DNA from: Providencia hangzhouensis
Lineage (GTDB): Bacteria; Pseudomonadota; Gammaproteobacteria; Enterobacterales; Enterobacteriaceae
Direction: 5' to 3'
Length of the DNA: 64,000 nt
Assembly: GCF_029193595.2 (NCBI RefSeq)
Contig: NZ_CP135054.1
Coordinates: forward strand, 15,376 to 79,375
Positions within the stretch are counted from its first letter, which is position 1. The number at the start of each line of letters is the position of its first letter. Shown one piece after another: positions 61,261-64,000 of the stretch. The notes below the pieces were generated by a model. It was not told the DNA's origin. It saw nothing but the letters and a program-made list of their open reading frames with translations, and made no database searches. The position numbers and the translations under genes were made by a program.

Positions 61261-61893
61261 ATGTTCATACGAGCTTACCTCAGAGCCTCTTCTGAAGATC
61301 AATATGCAGATAGAGCAAAAAATATGCTAAATGATTTTGTTGAAGAACGAGGAGGACGAATTGCGAATTATTATCGCGAGCATATTAGTGGCACAAAATT
61401 AGAACGCCCTGAACTTTCGCGTTTACTCAGTGATAGTCAACAAGGTGATATTTTATTAGTTGAACAAATTGATAGGCTCACTCGATTAAACAATACCGAT
61501 TGGCTAAAATTAAAAAAACAAATAGAGCAACATGAGTTACGGATTGTCAGTCTCGATATACCAACATCTTGGCAAGCCTTAAATAACCAAGATCCCACAC
61601 AGAATGACCCTATCACTCAAGCTGTACTTTCTGCTATTAATACCATGTTGATTGATTTGATGGCAGCAATGTCACACAAAGATTGGATCAGTCGCCGCGA
61701 ACGACAAAAACAAGGTATCGAGCGCGCTCAGACTTTAGGTAAATACAAAGGAAAGCAGGCGGATAAAGAGCGTCATGAGAAAGTGATTTATTACCGAAAA
61801 ACCAAAGGACTCAGTATTCGAGAAACCGCTGAGGCTACTGGCTATAGTCGTTCACAAGTCTGTCGAATTCAACTACGTTATCAACAAAAATAA
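61261..61893 (+). CDS. Serine recombinase (resolvase)
   Basis: The 210-residue product begins MFIRAYLRASSEDQYADRAK with the catalytic Ser in RAS (S10), followed by GDILLVEQIDRLTRL and a C-terminal helix-turn-helix (GLSIRETAEATGYSRSQVCR). It resembles resolvases of plasmid multimer-resolution and Tn3-type systems. The AT-rich upstream region with repeated TGCGATA (about 61210-61245) may be its res site. A degenerate paralogue lies at 62772. Confidence 0.9.
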   Translation: MFIRAYLRASSEDQYADRAKNMLNDFVEERGGRIANYYREHISGTKLERPELSRLLSDSQQGDILLVEQIDRLTRLNNTDWLKLKKQIEQHELRIVSLDIPTSWQALNNQDPTQNDPITQAVLSAINTMLIDLMAAMSHKDWISRRERQKQGIERAQTLGKYKGKQADKERHEKVIYYRKTKGLSIRETAEATGYSRSQVCRIQLRYQQK

Positions 61894-61922
61894 TCAGCAT
61901 TCTATTTAGAGAGGAAAAACGT

Positions 61923-62195
61923 ATGGCGATACCAACAGAACAACTCCTCGGACTATTACGTCGAGGATATACAATCACCACATTTTATCGTTTATTTGCA
62001 AAGGCCGCCTTTCAATCCTCGGTTCGCATACCTGAAGGTTATCTTTTACTATCACAAAATGGGGAAGAAGAAGGCGTTTTAACGCATATCGAATTCCAGT
62101 CGATTAAATACTTACTCATCGAACACAATATATGGGAAGAAGTCATTGGTTCTACACTTTATGGTGGAAGCAGCTGGTCTTTAAAAACCAAATAG
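61923..62195 (+). CDS. Hypothetical protein downstream of the resolvase
   Basis: The 90-residue product (MAIPTEQLLGLLRRGYTITT...) follows the resolvase by 30 bases behind GAGAGG and is probably cotranscribed with it. It is mixed alpha/beta with an acidic centre (NGEEEGVL). No family recognised. Confidence 0.6.
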   Translation: MAIPTEQLLGLLRRGYTITTFYRLFAKAAFQSSVRIPEGYLLLSQNGEEEGVLTHIEFQSIKYLLIEHNIWEEVIGSTLYGGSSWSLKTK

Positions 62196-62547
62196 AATTA
62201 ATGTGTTATTGAGAAATGAGGTATATCACGATTACCTGTCACAAAATATAATATTACATCTACTTTTATCCCCCATCAGACTCAACGTTAATGTCACTAT
62301 TTTGAATAAAATCACATGCAATGAAATATAAAGACAAATAAATCACTAATACAAGATAAGTTATTTTTTTATTTCATTTTACCCACAAAAAACAGAAATA
62401 AAAATAACCAAATTACTTATCCAAACATTTAATCACTAAAAACTGCTGATTCACTGGCATAAATTGATCTAAATAGTTTCATTAATAAACGAATGATTGA
62501 GATATCTCAACCCAAACTGTAAATTACGGTCAATTATAACGTTGAAA
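62196..62547. other. AT-rich gene-free stretch
   Basis: No gene is supported. The stretch is unusually AT-rich, with several A- and T-runs, and probably holds the promoter of the truncated gene that follows. Confidence 0.5.
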
Positions 62548-62770
62548 ATGAAAACTATTCGTAATTTTATGTCAATCAAATCTATCTGTTTCGTGTTCAT
62601 ACTTGCAACTTTATTTGCTGCTCATGCGAGCAAGGCAGCCAATATTCTGACGCTCTCAAATCGTGATGCTATTCAATTCGAACAACGCCAACGGTTAGAG
62701 TCTGAACTCAATCAACGCCAGCTATTAGAAACACAGAACAACCTCATCCTCAATAAAGACGGCATTACGC
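62548..62770 (+). pseudogene. 5' fragment of an exported protein, possibly TpsB/ShlB-like
   Basis: A signal peptide (MKTIRNFMSIKSICFVFILA... cleavage near SKA) is followed by a Gln/Arg-rich helix (QFEQRQRLESELNQRQLLE), as at the start of ShlB/HpmB two-partner secretion transporters. After about 70 codons the DNA changes into a resolvase remnant in another frame, so the gene is broken at a recombination joint. The ShlB suggestion is tentative. Confidence 0.5.
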
Positions 62771-62771
62771 C

Positions 62772-63180
62772 ATTAAAGGATATCTTCGCGCATCAACCCA
62801 TGAACAGGATGCATCAAGAGCAAAAAATGAACTATTGAAATTTGTCGAGGGAATGGGACTACAGATTGCCTGCTGGTTTGAAGAGAATGAATCGGGCGCC
62901 CAACTTCACAGACCTGAACTCTTTCGCTTACTCAATGTGGCCATGCCAGGTGATATTATTTAAGTTGAACAGGTGGATAGAATTAGCCGCTTGAATACGG
63001 ATGACTGGGAAAAATTAAAATATCTCATTGGACATAAAGGGTTGAAGGTTGTTTCTTTAGATCTCCCAACCAGCTATCAATTTATGAATCGCACCGATGA
63101 GTTTACGGAACGAATGCTTGCCGCCTTTAACAGTATGATGTTAGACATGCTGGCAGCGGTTGCGAGAAAGGATTACGAAG
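62772..63180 (+). pseudogene. Resolvase remnant with nonsense codon, cut by IS26
   Basis: One frame encodes GYLRASTHEQDASRAKNELL, then ENESGAQLHRPELFRL and GDII, stops at TAA (62961), and continues in frame with VEQVDRISRLNTDDWEKLK to ARKDYE. The TAA replaces the leucine codon found in the intact paralogue (GDILLVEQ). The C-terminal DNA-binding part is removed by IS26. Confidence 0.85.
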
Positions 63181-64000
63181 GGCACTGTTGCAAAGTTAGC
63201 GATGAGGCAGCCTTTTGTCTTATTCAAAGGCCTTACATTTCAAAAACTCTGCTTACCAGGCGCATTTCGCCCAGGGGATCACCATAATAAAATGCTGAGG
63301 CCTGGCCTTTGCGTAGTGCACGCATCACCTCAATACCTTTGATGGTGGCGTAAGCCGTCTTCATGGATTTAAATCCCAGCGTGGCGCCGATTATCCGTTT
63401 CAGTTTGCCATGATCGCATTCAATCACGTTGTTCCGGTACTTAATCTGTCGGTGTTCAACGTCAGACGGGCACCGGCCTTCGCGTTTGAGCAGAGCAAGC
63501 GCGCGACCATAGGCGGGCGCTTTATCCGTGTTGATGAATCGCGGGATCTGCCACTTCTTCACGTTGTTGAGGATTTTACCCAGAAACCGGTATGCAGCTT
63601 TGCTGTTACGACGGGAGGAGAGATAAAAATCGACAGTGCGGCCCCGGCTGTCGACGGCCCGGTACAGATACGCCCAGCGGCCATTGACCTTCACGTAGGT
63701 TTCATCCATGTGCCACGGGCAAAGATCGGAAGGGTTACGCCAGTACCAGCGCAGCCGTTTTTCCATTTCAGGCGCATAACGCTGAACCCAGCGGTAAATC
63801 GTGGAGTGATCGACATTCACTCCGCGTTCAGCCAGCATCTCCTGCAGCTCACGGTAACTGATGCCGTATTTGCAGTACCAGCGTACGGCCCACAGAATGA
63901 TGTCACGCTGAAAATGCCGGCCTTTGAATGGGTTCATGTGCAGCTCCATCAGCAAAAGGGGATGATAAGTTTATCACCACCGACTATTTGCAACAGTGCC
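63181..64000 (-). mobile_element. IS26: IS26, copy 4, inverted, ending at the window edge
   Basis: A complete 820-bp element oriented opposite to the other three. Only its left flank (TTACGAAG) is visible. Confidence 0.97.
63233..63937 (-). CDS. tnpA: IS26 transposase
   Basis: The 234-residue product is identical to the other IS26 copies and intact. Confidence 0.96.
   Translation of the reverse strand: MNPFKGRHFQRDIILWAVRWYCKYGISYRELQEMLAERGVNVDHSTIYRWVQRYAPEMEKRLRWYWRNPSDLCPWHMDETYVKVNGRWAYLYRAVDSRGRTVDFYLSSRRNSKAAYRFLGKILNNVKKWQIPRFINTDKAPAYGRALALLKREGRCPSDVEHRQIKYRNNVIECDHGKLKRIIGATLGFKSMKTAYATIKGIEVMRALRKGQASAFYYGDPLGEMRLVSRVFEM

Overview
The window is most likely about 64 kb of a conjugative multiresistance plasmid from an enterobacterium. 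The moderately AT-rich backbone, the Morganellaceae-like style of the F-type transfer genes and a home-made RfaH paralogue suggest Proteus, Providencia or Morganella as host. The host assignment is inference. The replicon is IncFII/IncL-M-like: the window opens inside repA on the minus strand, with its leader peptide, hairpins and a countertranscribed RNA.

Layout. 1-800: 5' half of repA and its control region. 901-32450: a nearly complete F-type transfer region on the minus strand, read right to left: oriT, traM, traJ (with a FinP-like antisense RNA), traY, traA, L, E, K, B, a block of accessory genes including an RfaH paralogue, traV, C, trbI, traW, U, trbC, traN, F, a trbA-like gene, trbB, traH, G, a traS-position membrane gene, traR, traD, traI. 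No traQ, traX, finO or traT was recognised. An ops element (the RfaH recruitment site) lies between traY and traA, so the plasmid seems to carry both the antiterminator and its target. 32450-43600: the leading region, which enters the recipient first. It holds a lytic transglycosylase, an LPD29-domain protein, an ArdB/KlcA antirestriction protein, a SAM-methyltransferase-like protein, PsiA, a large ParB-like protein, UmuDC and small unknowns, almost all transcribed leftwards. That is the orientation expected for expression from the incoming single strand. Two long related non-coding, structured repeats precede ardB and a second gene and are candidates for Frpo-type single-strand promoters. 43640-46690: a ParA/ParB partition operon with two extra genes, marked by four copies of a perfect 16-bp palindrome and a 38-bp perfect palindrome.

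47876-59214 is an 11.3-kb resistance island bounded by directly oriented IS26 copies, with the 8-bp sequence TTTTTTTC on both outer sides, so it looks inserted as a unit 5' of a 360-codon gene of unknown function. Inside are a fragment with no close backbone relative, an IS1006-like IS6-family element, a floR segment with split ISCR2/ISVsa3 ends (VirD2-like fragment, floR, lysR fragment), a third IS26, and msr(E)-mph(E), which is preceded by a terminator, a seven-codon leader peptide and a stem that covers the msr(E) ribosome binding site. 59215-63180 is further backbone or accessory DNA: a 17-copy SMAKD-repeat protein flanked by two copies of a parE toxin segment, one internally deleted; a ParDE pair; a serine resolvase; and a nonsense-mutated resolvase remnant cut by an inverted IS26 that ends exactly at the window edge.

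Together the parts describe a self-transmissible plasmid: replication control, partition, SOS polymerase, antirestriction and SOS inhibition for establishment in the recipient, a complete type IV secretion and relaxase apparatus, and an IS26-assembled phenicol and macrolide resistance load.
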